A stretch of DNA of 64,000 nucleotides from Streptococcus sp. 263_SSPC (GCF_001071995.1 NZ_JVNU01000015.1:1-64000); one strand, 5' to 3'. Counted from the stretch's first letter, positions 52,705 through 62,390 are shown. Notes: generated by a model not told the origin, from the letters alone. A program made the numbers and translations.

Positions 52705-54420
52705 ATGACATTTGATGGTATTTTCACCAAATGGATGATGGACGAAGTGGCGCCTCAATTAGTTGGAGGACGTATTACAAAGATTCATCAACCATTACCA
52801 TACGATGTACAATTCACCATTCGTGCCAACCGTAAGAACTACTTACTTGTTTGTTCGGCACACCCAATGATGGCTCGTGTACAATTTATTTCTGAGAAAC
52901 CAGAGAATCCAGAAGTTGCTCCTAACTTTTGTATGATTCTTCGTAAGTATTTAGAAGGATCTATTATCCAATCATTCACTCAAGTAGAAAATGACCGTAT
53001 TCTACATATGGACGTTTCAACGCGTGATGAACTTGGGGATAAGGCTGGATATCGTTTCACAATCGAGATTATGGGACGACATAGTAATTTGTTTTTAGTC
53101 AATCAAGAAGATAACACGATTATCGATTGTGTGAAACGTGTCTCTCTTGGTCAAAACAGTTATCGCACCTTACAACCAGGTGCAAGCTATGTGATGCCAC
53201 CTCAAACGCAGAAGAAGAATCCTTTTGACTATTCGCTATTTGAATTAGACAGTTTACTTCATCCATTTATTGGAGAACCAGGAGAGAGAACATTAATGAA
53301 TGTCTTTCAAGGGATTAGTAAGCAATCCGCTCATGAAATTGTGGAACGTAGTGAAAGAGAGGGTCAAAGCTTAGCAGAAGCCTTACATCACTATCTCGAA
53401 GAAGGCAATACGGCAATTCAGCCTACACTTACAAAGGCAGAGGATGGGAAGACGTACTTCTTACCATTTCCATATTTAAGTAAGACGGGTGAATCCCAAA
53501 GCTTTGAGAGTCTATCTGAATTACTAAGTGCATACTATGTACAGAAGATTCAAGAAGAGAAGATTCAGCAATTAGCAGGACACCTATTGCAAATGTTGAA
53601 ATCTGAACTTCGAAAGAACCGTGAGAAGATGGTAAAACTCGATGAAGATTTAGCCAGAACTGAAGATGCAGATCATTATCGTGTTTACGGTGATTTAATT
53701 AATACGTATCAACACCAAATTGAAAAAGGTGCAAGTAGTGTAACGGTTCAAAACTTCTACGAGGACTATGAAGAAGTGACGATTCCATTAAATCCATTAT
53801 TAACGGCTTCTCAAAATGCGCAGGCGTATTTTAAAAAATATCAAAAACTTAGAAATGCAGTCGCTCATATTCACGAGCAACAAGAAGCAACGAAGAATGA
53901 AATGGACTACCTCGAGAGTGTTATTTATCAAATCGAAGAAGCGGATGTATTTAACTTAGAAGCCATTCGTGAAGAACTTGTTGAAAGTGGCTACTTAAAA
54001 CGTTCTGCGTTGAAAAAAGGTATTAAGAAACAAGGTGGCGCGAAACCACATGTGTTTTATGCAACAGACGGCACACGAATCTTGGTTGGACGAAACAACT
54101 TACAAAACGACCAATTAACACTTCGACAAGCGAAGAAGGAATACTTATGGCTTCATGCGCAAAATATTCCAGGGTCTCACGTGATTATTGAATCTAGTAA
54201 TCCAGCGGAAGAAACGATTGGTGAAGGCGCGATGCTTGCTGCATACTACTCAAAATATCGTCTTTCTGGAACGGTTCCAGTGGATTATGTTCAAGTTTCA
54301 AAAATTCGTAAACCAAACGGTGCCAAACCAGGTTTTGTAGTCTACGAAGGTCAGCAAAATACGTATATCACGCCAGATCCATTAAAGGTTGAAGCGTTAA
54401 GAAATAATAAACCGAAATAG
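52705..54420 (+). CDS. rqcH: Rqc2-homologue RqcH (NFACT protein)
   Basis: A 571-residue ribosome-quality-control factor that recruits tRNA-Ala and adds alanine tails to chains stuck on 50S subunits. Domains: NFACT-N (1-200), with MTFDGIFTKWMMDE start and VGGRITKIHQP, a helix-hairpin-helix section (about 200-270), two long coiled coils (about 280-430), and NFACT-R (about 445-560, LRQAKKEYLWLHAQNIPGSH). It is often labelled fibronectin-binding protein because of its surface finding in streptococci. AAAGGAG precedes the start. Confidence 0.94.
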   Translation: MTFDGIFTKWMMDEVAPQLVGGRITKIHQPLPYDVQFTIRANRKNYLLVCSAHPMMARVQFISEKPENPEVAPNFCMILRKYLEGSIIQSFTQVENDRILHMDVSTRDELGDKAGYRFTIEIMGRHSNLFLVNQEDNTIIDCVKRVSLGQNSYRTLQPGASYVMPPQTQKKNPFDYSLFELDSLLHPFIGEPGERTLMNVFQGISKQSAHEIVERSEREGQSLAEALHHYLEEGNTAIQPTLTKAEDGKTYFLPFPYLSKTGESQSFESLSELLSAYYVQKIQEEKIQQLAGHLLQMLKSELRKNREKMVKLDEDLARTEDADHYRVYGDLINTYQHQIEKGASSVTVQNFYEDYEEVTIPLNPLLTASQNAQAYFKKYQKLRNAVAHIHEQQEATKNEMDYLESVIYQIEEADVFNLEAIREELVESGYLKRSALKKGIKKQGGAKPHVFYATDGTRILVGRNNLQNDQLTLRQAKKEYLWLHAQNIPGSHVIIESSNPAEETIGEGAMLAAYYSKYRLSGTVPVDYVQVSKIRKPNGAKPGFVVYEGQQNTYITPDPLKVEALRNNKPK

Positions 54421-54429
54421 AGGGATATT

Positions 54430-55065
54430 ATGAAAATTATTGTGACGGGATTTGACCCTTTCGGAGGGGAAACGATTAATCCATCGATTGAATGTGTGAA
54501 GGCTCTCCCAGAAATTGAAGGAGTAGAACTCATTCGTTTAGAATTACCGACTGTATTCAAGGAATCAGCAAAGCGTTTAAATGAAGTCATTAATGATGTG
54601 AAACCAGACGCAGTATTGAGCGTTGGTCAAGCAGGGGGAAGACCTGGGATTACAATGGAACGTATTGCGATAAATGTCGATGATGCGAGAATTCCAGACA
54701 ATATTAGTCAACAACCGATTGATGAAACGATTCAAACTGAAGGTGAAGCTGCGTACTTTACAACTTTACCAATCAAACGAATTGTAAAAGCAATCCGTGA
54801 AGCAGGAATTTCGGCGGAAGTTTCCAATTCCGCTGGGACATTTGTATGTAATCACATCATGTATCAATCATTATTTGCTGCAACAAAGGCCGATAAGCCT
54901 TTTAAAGCAGGATTTATGCATATTCCGTTTATTCCAGAACAAACGACGGATAAACCGTCTCTACCGCTTGAAGAGAGCACAAGAGCTTTACAAATCGCGA
55001 TTGAGACAATCCGTGATTATTTAAACGATGAAGATATTAAGGTTCAAGAAGGAACCATTTTTTAG
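54430..55065 (+). CDS. pcp: Pyrrolidone-carboxylate peptidase
   Basis: A 211-residue C15 cysteine peptidase that removes N-terminal pyroglutamate. The Glu-Cys-His triad is visible: Glu in GRPGITMERIAIN (about 80), Cys in SNSAGTFVCNHIMYQ (about 143), and His in GFMHIPFIPEQ (about 166). The N-terminal GFDPFGGE is diagnostic. It starts 9 bases after rqcH and complements pepT in peptide use. Confidence 0.95.
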   Translation: MKIIVTGFDPFGGETINPSIECVKALPEIEGVELIRLELPTVFKESAKRLNEVINDVKPDAVLSVGQAGGRPGITMERIAINVDDARIPDNISQQPIDETIQTEGEAAYFTTLPIKRIVKAIREAGISAEVSNSAGTFVCNHIMYQSLFAATKADKPFKAGFMHIPFIPEQTTDKPSLPLEESTRALQIAIETIRDYLNDEDIKVQEGTIF

Positions 55066-55083
55066 AAAGGAGGGATATGAATA

Positions 55084-56244
55084 ATGTTTACTAAAGCAGC
55101 CTATATTCATATCCCTTTTTGTTCGCATATTTGTTATTACTGCGATTTTAATAAAGTCTTTATTGAAGGACAACCAGTCGATGAGTATATTGAATTACTT
55201 ATCAAGGAAATGGAATTGACTGGGCAAAAATATAAAATTGCACCACTGGAAACATTATATGTTGGTGGTGGGACACCGTCTTCATTGAATCCACACCAAA
55301 TGGAACGTTTGTTAGATGGCATTCATCAACATTTACCGCTTCAAAAAGGGGCAGAGTTTACAATGGAACTCAATCCAGATGATGGCACACCTGAACTTCT
55401 TTCTGTAATGAAGGAAGGCGGCGTGAATCGTCTCAGCATGGGAGTCCAAACCTTCAATAACGATTTACTGAAAGCCATTGGTCGTAAGCATACAAAAGAA
55501 ACGGCAATTCGTACTATCGAGAACGCAAGACAAGTCGGATTTGAGAATATGAGTATCGACTTGATTTTTAGACTTCCAAAACAGACCATTGCTGATTTCG
55601 AAGAAAGTCTAAAGATGGCGATGGCGCTAGACTTGCCTCATTATTCCATATACTCGCTTATTTTGGAACAGAAGACGGTTTTCTATAATTTGATGAGACA
55701 AGGGAAACTTCCTTTGCCGAGTCAGGATGAAGAGGCTGATATGTTTGAACTGGCGATGAAGACGATGGAGGATTTCGGTCGTCATCATTATGAGATTAGT
55801 AATTATGCACTTCCTGGATATGAATCAAGACATAATCTCCATTACTGGAAGGCGGATGAGTACTTTGCTTTTGGTGCGGGTGCTCATGGGTATGTGAATG
55901 GAGTTCGTTACCAAAATAATGGACCTATTCAACATTATCTGACTCCGTTAAGAGATGAAAAATTGCCTATTTTTTCAGAGACTTTGTTAACAAAAAAACA
56001 ACTGATTGAGGAATTTATGTTCTTAGGGTTAAGAAAGTTTTCAGGTGTTTCAAAGAAGGAATTTATGGAAAGATTTGGAAATTCTATGGATGAAATCTAC
56101 GGAGAAGTTATTCAAGAACTAATTGAAGAGGAATTGCTCACAACTACTTCTGATGGGTACGTTCTAACTCACCAAGGGAAGTTTCTTGGAAATAACGTTT
56201 TCCAATCGTTTTTGATTGATGAAAATAAAAATGAAATTTTTTGA
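55084..56244 (+). CDS. hemW: Radical SAM haem chaperone HemW
   Basis: A 386-residue radical SAM protein related to coproporphyrinogen oxidase HemN. The cluster motif CSHICYYCDF (CxxxCxxC, about 14-21) is present, plus VGGGTPSSL and the C-terminal HemN domain (LGLRKFSGVSKKEF). The Cys at the fourth HemN position is replaced by Phe-Asn, which marks the HemW group, a haem-binding chaperone, rather than the oxidase. No other haem gene is in the window. AAAGGAGGG precedes the ATG; it ends the long aspS-side gene string. Confidence 0.9.
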   Translation: MFTKAAYIHIPFCSHICYYCDFNKVFIEGQPVDEYIELLIKEMELTGQKYKIAPLETLYVGGGTPSSLNPHQMERLLDGIHQHLPLQKGAEFTMELNPDDGTPELLSVMKEGGVNRLSMGVQTFNNDLLKAIGRKHTKETAIRTIENARQVGFENMSIDLIFRLPKQTIADFEESLKMAMALDLPHYSIYSLILEQKTVFYNLMRQGKLPLPSQDEEADMFELAMKTMEDFGRHHYEISNYALPGYESRHNLHYWKADEYFAFGAGAHGYVNGVRYQNNGPIQHYLTPLRDEKLPIFSETLLTKKQLIEEFMFLGLRKFSGVSKKEFMERFGNSMDEIYGEVIQELIEEELLTTTSDGYVLTHQGKFLGNNVFQSFLIDENKNEIF

Positions 56245-56260
56245 AAACAGGGGATATTGT

Positions 56261-56289
56261 TAAACATTTCTTAAAGAATGTGGTATCAT
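56261..56289 (+). promoter_or_regulatory. Promoter of the AEC permease gene
   Basis: TAAACA (56261-56266), 17-base spacer, TATCAT (56284-56289) preceded by TGG (extended -10). Confidence 0.6.
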
Positions 56290-56347
56290 ATCTTATGGCA
56301 TTTTAAATGCAAAAAAATAAAATATAAGAAAAGGGGATATCTATCCA

Positions 56348-57394
56348 ATGGAAAATATCGTTAAGATCTTAACAGCACCAACATTTGTGTCTGCTATCTT
56401 CTCAACAATTTCAATTATCTTAGTGGGTTACATCATCCGTAAGAAAAATATTGTTGATGCAAACAGTGGTAAAGTCTTATCTAACGTTTTACTTTCAGTT
56501 GCGATTCCTGCGTTAGCGTTCAAAGCCTTCATGGTTGACATTAACGACAAAACATTCACAACTGGTTTAAACGTATTTATTTTTGGTTTTATCGCTTATG
56601 TCATTTTAATTCTTTTAGGAGAATTATTCTTTATTAAGGAGAAAGGTGACCGTAAAACTACTTTATCAGTATTAACAACTTTCGGTTCTACAACTTTCTT
56701 CGGTATTCCAATCATTAACGGATTGTTAGGAGCGACTGGTACTTTATATGCGAACATCTTTAACCTAGCTTACCGTGTATTCTTATACTCTTACGGTTTA
56801 ATTCGTATGAGCGGATTAAAATTCGAGAAGAAAAACTTAAAAATGATTTTCGGTAACATCATCGTTATCGCAACATTTGCTGGATTATTAATCTGGATCT
56901 TCCAAGCTTCATTACCACAAGTTGCTGTACAAGTAAAAGTTGGTGAAGAAACTAAAGAAGTTATGTACGCTTTCTTACGTATCGATAAGACAGCTCCATG
57001 GTTATTCAAAGCTATTACTTACTTAGCTGACTTAAGCTCACCACTTGCATGGTTAGCAATCGGTATCACTTTAGGAAACATTTCTTTAGGTGAAGCCGTT
57101 AAAGATAAGATGGTTTGGTACTACAGTGTTGTTAAATTAATCTTAGTTCCTGCAGTATTCGTTGCAGTGATCTTCGCAGTTAGCCCATTCTTACCAATGG
57201 CTCCTGAAGCTTCAAAAGGTATTCTTATTATGTTAGCTACACCACCAGCAACAGTTGCAGTGGCTTACGCTATCAAATACGATAAAGAAGCAGCACTAGC
57301 AAGTAATGCTTCATTACTAGGAACTGTATTAGCAGTATTCGCAATTGTCTTCTGGATTGTTGTTGGATCTGTTATTTTCCCTGGTGTAGGATAA
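56348..57394 (+). CDS. AEC-family transporter (malate/organic acid permease)
   Basis: A 348-residue membrane protein with about ten hydrophobic segments in two halves, of the auxin-efflux-carrier family, whose lactic-acid-bacterial members carry malate and related hydroxy acids. Typical features are NVLLSVAIPALAFKAF in the first half and LATPPATVAVAYAI near residue 300. Codon use is highly biased (TTA, CGT, TTC), like pfl and the next gene, suggesting strong expression. A D-2-hydroxyacid dehydrogenase gene follows 62 bases downstream, behind a short hairpin. Confidence 0.9.
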   Translation: MENIVKILTAPTFVSAIFSTISIILVGYIIRKKNIVDANSGKVLSNVLLSVAIPALAFKAFMVDINDKTFTTGLNVFIFGFIAYVILILLGELFFIKEKGDRKTTLSVLTTFGSTTFFGIPIINGLLGATGTLYANIFNLAYRVFLYSYGLIRMSGLKFEKKNLKMIFGNIIVIATFAGLLIWIFQASLPQVAVQVKVGEETKEVMYAFLRIDKTAPWLFKAITYLADLSSPLAWLAIGITLGNISLGEAVKDKMVWYYSVVKLILVPAVFVAVIFAVSPFLPMAPEASKGILIMLATPPATVAVAYAIKYDKEAALASNASLLGTVLAVFAIVFWIVVGSVIFPGVG

Positions 57395-57399
57395 AACAA

Positions 57400-57430
57400 T
57401 AAAAGTAGATCGATTTTCGGTCTACTTTTC
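57400..57430 (+). terminator. Hairpin between the AEC gene and the dehydrogenase gene
   Basis: AAAAGTAGATC pairs with GGTCTACTTTT (11 pairs, one G-U), but the T run is poor (CTTTTCAATT). Probably a partial terminator or a processing hairpin that lowers read-through. Confidence 0.6.
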
Positions 57431-57456
57431 AATTTATATAAAATGGAGGATATAAA

Positions 57457-58455
57457 ATGAAAGTTTTAGCATATGGTGTTCGTGAAGTTGAATTACCAAT
57501 TTTCGAACAAGTAAACAAAAAATTTGGATACGAATTAACATGTATTCCAGAATACTTAAATTCTGAAGAAACTGCTCGCAAAGCAGAAGGTTTCAAAGCT
57601 GTTATCTTACGTGGTAACTGCTGGGCGAACAAAGAAACTTTAGATATCTACAAAGAATTAGGAGTAGAGTACGTATTAACTCGTACTGTTGGTGTAAACC
57701 ACATCGATGCTGAATACGCAAAATCATTAGGAATGAAATTAGGTTACGTTCCTTTCTATTCTCCAAACGCAATTAGTGAATTAGCTGTAACATTAGCAAT
57801 GACATTATTACGTAACGTTGCTTACACTGCAGCAAAAACAAGCCAACAAGATTTCACTGTAGACACTCAAATGTTTGCTAAAGAAATCCGTAACTGTACT
57901 GTTGGGGTTGTTGGTATCGGACGTATCGGTTTAACAACTGCAACATTATTCAAAGGTTTAGGCGCTAACGTATTAGCTTACGATGCTTTCCCTAAAGAAG
58001 GCGTTGACCACATCTGTACTCAAGTACCTTTAGATGAGTTATTAGCTAAATCAGACGTGATTTCAATTCACGCTCCATACATTCCAGCAAACGGAAAAGT
58101 AATCACTAAAGAATTCATCAGCAAAATGAAACCAGGTGCTATCTTAGTAAACACTGCTCGTGGTGAATTACAAGATATCGATGCTATTATCGAAGCTTTA
58201 GAATCTGGTCACTTACGTGGTGTTGGTTTAGACGTATTAGAAGGAGAAAGCGAAGTATTCTTCAAAGACTTACGTGGTCAAGAAATCGCAAATCCAGCTA
58301 TTCGTAAATTAGTTGAATTATACCCACGTGTATTATTAACACCTCACATGGGTAGTTACACTGATGAAGCAGTATTAAACATGGTTGAAACAAGTTTTGA
58401 AAACTTAAAAGAATATGTTGAAACTGGTTCATGTAAAAATGACATTCAATGCTAA
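57457..58455 (+). CDS. D-2-hydroxyacid dehydrogenase (D-lactate dehydrogenase-like)
   Basis: A 332-residue NAD-dependent enzyme that reduces 2-oxoacids to D-2-hydroxyacids. The Rossmann motif [10 protein letters not shown] lies near 149-158; the catalytic Arg is in [10 protein letters not shown] (about 233), the Glu in VGLDVLEGE (about 262), and the His in [10 protein letters not shown] (about 295). Lactobacillar D-lactate and D-2-hydroxyisocaproate dehydrogenases look alike; the N-terminal half (GNCWANKE) is not standard for either, so the preferred acid is open. Codon bias is very strong, so it is likely a major fermentation enzyme. GGAGG precedes the start. Confidence 0.92.
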   Translation: MKVLAYGVREVELPIFEQVNKKFGYELTCIPEYLNSEETARKAEGFKAVILRGNCWANKETLDIYKELGVEYVLTRTVGVNHIDAEYAKSLGMKLGYVPFYSPNAISELAVTLAMTLLRNVAYTAAKTSQQDFTVDTQMFAKEIRNCTVGVVGIGRIGLTTATLFKGLGANVLAYDAFPKEGVDHICTQVPLDELLAKSDVISIHAPYIPANGKVITKEFISKMKPGAILVNTARGELQDIDAIIEALESGHLRGVGLDVLEGESEVFFKDLRGQEIANPAIRKLVELYPRVLLTPHMGSYTDEAVLNMVETSFENLKEYVETGSCKNDIQC

Positions 58456-58464
58456 TTGAAAGCA

Positions 58465-58508
58465 AACGAAAAAAATCTCTTAGAGCAATCTAAGAGATTT
58501 TTTTCGTT
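58465..58508. terminator. Perfect 20-bp bidirectional terminator
   Basis: AACGAAAAAAATCTCTTAGA (58465-58484), loop GCAA, exact complement 58489-58508. It ends the dehydrogenase gene and the convergent hemolysin III gene. Confidence 0.95.
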
Positions 58509-58511
58509 TAA

Positions 58512-59177
58512 TTATAAATATTTGAATACAGCTAGAAACATAAAAATCGCTCCAGCTAGTACAAAGAGATGCCAAACGACATGATAGAAATTATGATATT
58601 TACGCTTGTAGAAAATTGTTCCTAGAGAGTAGCTTAATCCGCCAAGGAAGAGGTATAAAATACCGCCCCAGCCCATGCTTTCATATAAAGGTTTCAAGGT
58701 GAAAATGGATACCCAACCCATTGCTAAATAAAGAAAGACAGATATTTTTGAGAACTTCTCTAAGAAGAAGGCTTCAATGATGACGCCCCCAATTGCGAAG
58801 ACCCAGATAGCAATACAGAAGATGAAGCCTTGTTGGCCTCCAATTCCAATCAAGCAAAATGGGGTATAAGTTCCAGCGATTAATAAGTAAATCGAAGAGT
58901 GATCGATTCGTTGGAAAACTTTTGCTGCCTTTGTGAACTTGAAGCTATGATAAAGTGTAGAAGCTAAAAATAAAAGAATTAGCGACGCGCCGTAAACACT
59001 AAACGCTATAATTTGTGTGGTATTATTTACCGCTACGGCTTTCATTAAAAGTAATACGAGAGCGGTAATTGCTAGAGCAACACCGATACCATGCGTCACG
59101 GCATTTAACACTTCACCTATAATCTCAGATTTTATGGATTGAGCTTTTCGTTCTTTTCTTAAAGTAGATGCTTTCAT
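58512..59177 (-). CDS. Hemolysin III / PAQR-family membrane protein
   Basis: A 221-residue protein with seven membrane segments. Zinc-site motifs of the PAQR/HlyIII family are present: GEVLNAVTHGIGVALAI (first His), STLYHSFKFTKAAKVFQRIDH (His and Asp), and FYHVVWHLFVLAG near the end (last His pair). Despite the name it is probably a housekeeping membrane enzyme or stress protein, not a toxin. AAAGGAG lies before the ATG. Confidence 0.92.
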   Translation of the reverse strand: MKASTLRKERKAQSIKSEIIGEVLNAVTHGIGVALAITALVLLLMKAVAVNNTTQIIAFSVYGASLILLFLASTLYHSFKFTKAAKVFQRIDHSSIYLLIAGTYTPFCLIGIGGQQGFIFCIAIWVFAIGGVIIEAFFLEKFSKISVFLYLAMGWVSIFTLKPLYESMGWGGILYLFLGGLSYSLGTIFYKRKYHNFYHVVWHLFVLAGAIFMFLAVFKYL

Positions 59178-59204
59178 CGCAACACGCTCCTTTCGATAAC
59201 TCTC

Positions 59205-59233
59205 ATTATAAAAGGCAAATCATCTTTTGTCCA
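59205..59233 (-). promoter_or_regulatory. Promoter of the hemolysin III gene
   Basis: Minus strand TGGACA (59233-59228), 17-base spacer, TATAAT (59210-59205). Confidence 0.8.
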
Positions 59234-59308
59234 TCACACTTTTTAGGACTTTTTTGTGAAATGGACGTACATTCCTTGTTAAGAAAGGCTTAAATAAGCG
59301 GTTTAAAG

Positions 59309-59337
59309 TTCCCATTACTTGTGTTTTATAGTAGAAT
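59309..59337 (+). promoter_or_regulatory. Promoter of deoD-ctpA-lepB
   Basis: TTCCCA (59309-59314), 17-base spacer, TAGAAT (59332-59337). Confidence 0.55.
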
Positions 59338-59383
59338 AGTACATATATCAATAACGGGGTTTCCCATAAAAGGAGAATAAAAA

Positions 59384-60088
59384 ATGAGTGTTCATATTAA
59401 TGCTAAAAAAGGCCAAGTTGCTGAATCAGTTTTAATGCCAGGAGATCCATTGCGTGCAAAATTTATTGCTGAACAATATTTAACAGAAGTAGAACAATAC
59501 AATGTAGTCCGTAACATGTTTGGTTACACTGGTTTGTATAAAGGTCAACGTGTATCTGTTCAAGGTAGTGGGATGGGGATTCCATCTATTATGATTTATG
59601 CCAATGAATTATTCACTGAATTTGGCGCAGAACGCATTATCCGTATCGGTTCTGCCGGAGGTATGCAAGAAGATGTTAAAGTTCGTGATATCGTTTTAGC
59701 GCAAGGAGCTACAACAGATTCATCAATTTTCAACAACATTTTCCAAAACCAAGTAACTTTTGCTCCAATCGCAAGCTTTAACTTATTAGATAAAGCGTAT
59801 CATTTAGCAAAAGACCGTGGTGTTGGCGTTCACGTTGGGAACGTATTGTCATCTGATCGTTTCTATAACGCTGAATTAGACAAGAAGAAATTAATGGATT
59901 ACGGAATGCTTTGTGTGGAAATGGAAGCTGCAGGATTATATGCTTTAGCGGCTCAACACAAAAAAGAAGCATTAGCAATTCTTACAATTAGTGACCACCT
60001 ATTAACAGGTGAAGAAACAACTGCACAAGAACGTGAACAAACATTTAACGATATGATGGAAATCGCGTTAGAAACTGTACGTGCATAA
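59384..60088 (+). CDS. deoD: Purine-nucleoside phosphorylase (DeoD type)
   Basis: A 234-residue hexameric enzyme that splits purine (deoxy)nucleosides with phosphate. Seen: the phosphate-binding MPGDPLRAKFIAE (19-31), the substrate motif VEMEAAGLYALAA, and the catalytic Asp in ILTISDHL (about 204). AAAAGGAG precedes the ATG. ctpA follows after 27 bases without terminator, so they are likely co-transcribed, although the functions are unrelated. Confidence 0.96.
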   Translation: MSVHINAKKGQVAESVLMPGDPLRAKFIAEQYLTEVEQYNVVRNMFGYTGLYKGQRVSVQGSGMGIPSIMIYANELFTEFGAERIIRIGSAGGMQEDVKVRDIVLAQGATTDSSIFNNIFQNQVTFAPIASFNLLDKAYHLAKDRGVGVHVGNVLSSDRFYNAELDKKKLMDYGMLCVEMEAAGLYALAAQHKKEALAILTISDHLLTGEETTAQEREQTFNDMMEIALETVRA

Positions 60089-60115
60089 ATTTTGAAGTAG
60101 AAAGAAGGAACCCGA

Positions 60116-61618
60116 ATGGGAAATAATCCAAAACCTCAAGGTGCGGTTCAAAACGGTCTTGAGTCGAAAAAAGTTTCCGTTTGGATATTATTTTTAGCAG
60201 TATTATTAACGGGAGTATTTACTTATTTTGGTACGAGCTATGCTGCTCGAACTTCACAAAATCAAGTTGCTCAATCTGAGACAAAGAATGATTCAAATGG
60301 TGACACTGCCAAATCAAGTGACACACTTACAAATGAAGAATTAAAAAAACTAGAACTTGTATATAACACACTTGTGAACGGTTATGTTGATAAAAATATT
60401 AGCAAAGAAGATCTTATCAACGGAGCCTTAAAAGGAATGGCAGAGGCGACAGGTGATCCATATACGAACTATTTAGTGAACGATGAAACTGCTGCTATCG
60501 ATGAAACAATGACAGGTTCGTTTGGTGGAATCGGTGCGGAATTACGTTCTGAAAATAACCGTGTGATTATTAGTAATACTCGTGAAGGGACACCAGCTCA
60601 AAAGATTGGTCTTCAAGAAAATGACGCTATTCTAAAAGTGAATGGTGAAGATATGGAAGGCAAGAGCATCTCTTATGTTGTTTCTAAAGTCCGTGGGGAA
60701 GTTGGAACAGATGTAACCCTAACAATCCAACGTGGCACACAGGAGCTAGAAGTGAAGATTACTCGAGCTAAAATTGCTATTGAAACGGTTAAAGGAACTG
60801 TGGATTCAACCGATGCGACAATCGGTCACGTTCAAATCAACTCATTTGCTAAAAACACTGCAAAAGAAGTTGAAAAAGCTGTAACAGATTTACGCGAAAA
60901 AGGCGTTAAGAAATTTATCTTCGACGTTCGTTATAATCCTGGTGGCTTATTAGATCAAGCGATTATGATTGCGAATATGTTCGTTGATGAAGGTAAGACT
61001 ATTCTTAATGTTGAAAATCGTGATGGACAAATCAAGTCATACAAAGCTTCTAAAGACTATGGTACGTTCAAGATTACTGAACCATACGTATTACTTGTAA
61101 ATGAAGGTAGTGCTTCTGCTTCTGAAATTTTAGCCGCAGCCTTGAAAGAGTCTGCAGATGCAAAATTAATCGGTAAGAAGACTTATGGTAAAGGTACCGT
61201 TCAATCTGTAATTGAAGTTGGCGATAACGCTGAATTGAAATACACGATAGCAAAATGGTTAACACCAAACAAGACATGGATTCATAAAACAGGTATCGAA
61301 CCAACAGAAGAAGTATCAATGCCAGATTATTACAACATCACGATCATCGACACACGTGAAGTTGTAAAAGAAGGCGCTGTGTCTGACAATGTGAAAACAA
61401 TTGAAACAATCCTTAAAGGGTTAGGATACGACGTTACTGCGGATGGATATTTTGATAGTAAAACAACTGAAGCTGTAAAAGAATTCCAGAAATCAAAAGG
61501 TTTATCTGAAACTGGTGAAGTTGATGAGAAGACTGGTACAGCATTAATGAGTGCGATTCGTGATGCATTGAAAGCAAACGATACTCAATACAAAGCTGCT
61601 GTGAAGGCTTTACAATAA
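60116..61618 (+). CDS. ctpA: Carboxyl-terminal processing protease (S41, CtpA-like)
   Basis: A 500-residue membrane-anchored serine protease facing the cell wall. One membrane anchor (about 21-42, VSVWILFLAVLLTGVF) is followed by a PDZ domain (about 130-215, FGGIGAELRSENNRVI), the S41 catalytic core with Ser334 in NEGSASASE, Lys359 and Gln363 in YGKGTVQ (spacing +25 and +29, as in CtpB), and a C-terminal peptidoglycan-binding domain (about 430-490, GLGYDVTADGYFDSKT). It may process surface or secreted proteins. It is 9-15 bases upstream of lepB, another secretion enzyme. Confidence 0.94.
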   Translation: MGNNPKPQGAVQNGLESKKVSVWILFLAVLLTGVFTYFGTSYAARTSQNQVAQSETKNDSNGDTAKSSDTLTNEELKKLELVYNTLVNGYVDKNISKEDLINGALKGMAEATGDPYTNYLVNDETAAIDETMTGSFGGIGAELRSENNRVIISNTREGTPAQKIGLQENDAILKVNGEDMEGKSISYVVSKVRGEVGTDVTLTIQRGTQELEVKITRAKIAIETVKGTVDSTDATIGHVQINSFAKNTAKEVEKAVTDLREKGVKKFIFDVRYNPGGLLDQAIMIANMFVDEGKTILNVENRDGQIKSYKASKDYGTFKITEPYVLLVNEGSASASEILAAALKESADAKLIGKKTYGKGTVQSVIEVGDNAELKYTIAKWLTPNKTWIHKTGIEPTEEVSMPDYYNITIIDTREVVKEGAVSDNVKTIETILKGLGYDVTADGYFDSKTTEAVKEFQKSKGLSETGEVDEKTGTALMSAIRDALKANDTQYKAAVKALQ

Positions 61619-61633
61619 TAAAGGAGGATGGGA

Positions 61634-62284
61634 ATGTACGAAGAAAACCAAGTGGAAAATTCGACCCTGTCTTCCATTGAAGAGAGATTAAACTCTCGTA
61701 AGGATAAAGGGAATGAACCTAAGAAAAAACATCCGATTTTAGAAGAAATACTTAGTTGGATTTGGTCTATTGCTGTTGCAAGTATCATCATGGCGATTCT
61801 TTACTTCTTTGTAGGTCGTCCTTTTACAGTTAGTGGACAATCGATGTATCCAACCCTTCATAATGGAGATCATATGATTATGTCAAAAATTGGCGGTATT
61901 AACCGTTTTGACGTGGTTGTATTGCAAGCTCCAGACGAAGATAAAGAATATATCAAACGTGTCATCGGAATGCCTGGTGATACGGTTGAAGTGAAAAATG
62001 GTGTTCTATATATTAACGGAAAAGAAGTGGAGCAACCATTTATTAACACAAATAATGATAAGAAGACAGTCTTCATTGATGATTTTACATTGAAAGAGTT
62101 AACTGGAGAGGACAAGGTTCCTGAAGGGAAATACTTTGTCATGGGAGACAATCGAGGCGTTTCAAAAGATAGTCGAATGATTGGATTTATTGATAAGTCT
62201 GCCATTGAAGGAAAAGCCGTATTTACAGTATGGCCGCTTAACCGTATCGGCGGATTAAAAGACTATTCATATTTATATCAATAG
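61634..62284 (+). CDS. lepB: Signal peptidase I
   Basis: A 216-residue membrane protease that cuts signal peptides. After a charged N-terminal region and one membrane segment (about 41-60), the catalytic serine is Ser70 in SGQSMYPTL and the general base is Lys108 in EYIKRVIGMPGD; the final boxes GDNRGVSKDSR and GKAVFTVWPL are intact. The ATG at 61634 is 7 bases after AAGGAGG; the one at 61628 is too close. It is the last gene of the deoD operon. Confidence 0.95.
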   Translation: MYEENQVENSTLSSIEERLNSRKDKGNEPKKKHPILEEILSWIWSIAVASIIMAILYFFVGRPFTVSGQSMYPTLHNGDHMIMSKIGGINRFDVVVLQAPDEDKEYIKRVIGMPGDTVEVKNGVLYINGKEVEQPFINTNNDKKTVFIDDFTLKELTGEDKVPEGKYFVMGDNRGVSKDSRMIGFIDKSAIEGKAVFTVWPLNRIGGLKDYSYLYQ

Positions 62285-62290
62285 AGAGTA

Positions 62291-62317
62291 AAGAGGCAGA
62301 TTTCTGTCTCTTTTTCT
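62291..62317 (+). terminator. Terminator of deoD-ctpA-lepB
   Basis: AAAGAGGCAG pairs with CTGTCTCTTT (ten pairs, one G-U), then Ts. Confidence 0.82.
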
Positions 62318-62361
62318 TTTGCTTGTAGAATAATTTTGATTAGAAAACGATTTCATTTTTG

Positions 62362-62390
62362 TTGACTTTCTATCGAAATATGCGTAAAAT
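62362..62390 (+). promoter_or_regulatory. Promoter of the MgtC gene
   Basis: TTGACT (62362-62367), 17-base spacer, TAAAAT (62385-62390). Confidence 0.85.

Noticed and set aside
55084-56244. Annotation as oxygen-independent coproporphyrinogen III oxidase (HemN)
   Set aside because: The residue pattern after the CxxxCxxC motif is of the HemW type, and no haem pathway genes are nearby.
59281-59310. cre-like sequence AATAAGCGGTTTAA before deoD
   Set aside because: Three mismatches to the core pattern; not better than chance in AT-rich DNA.
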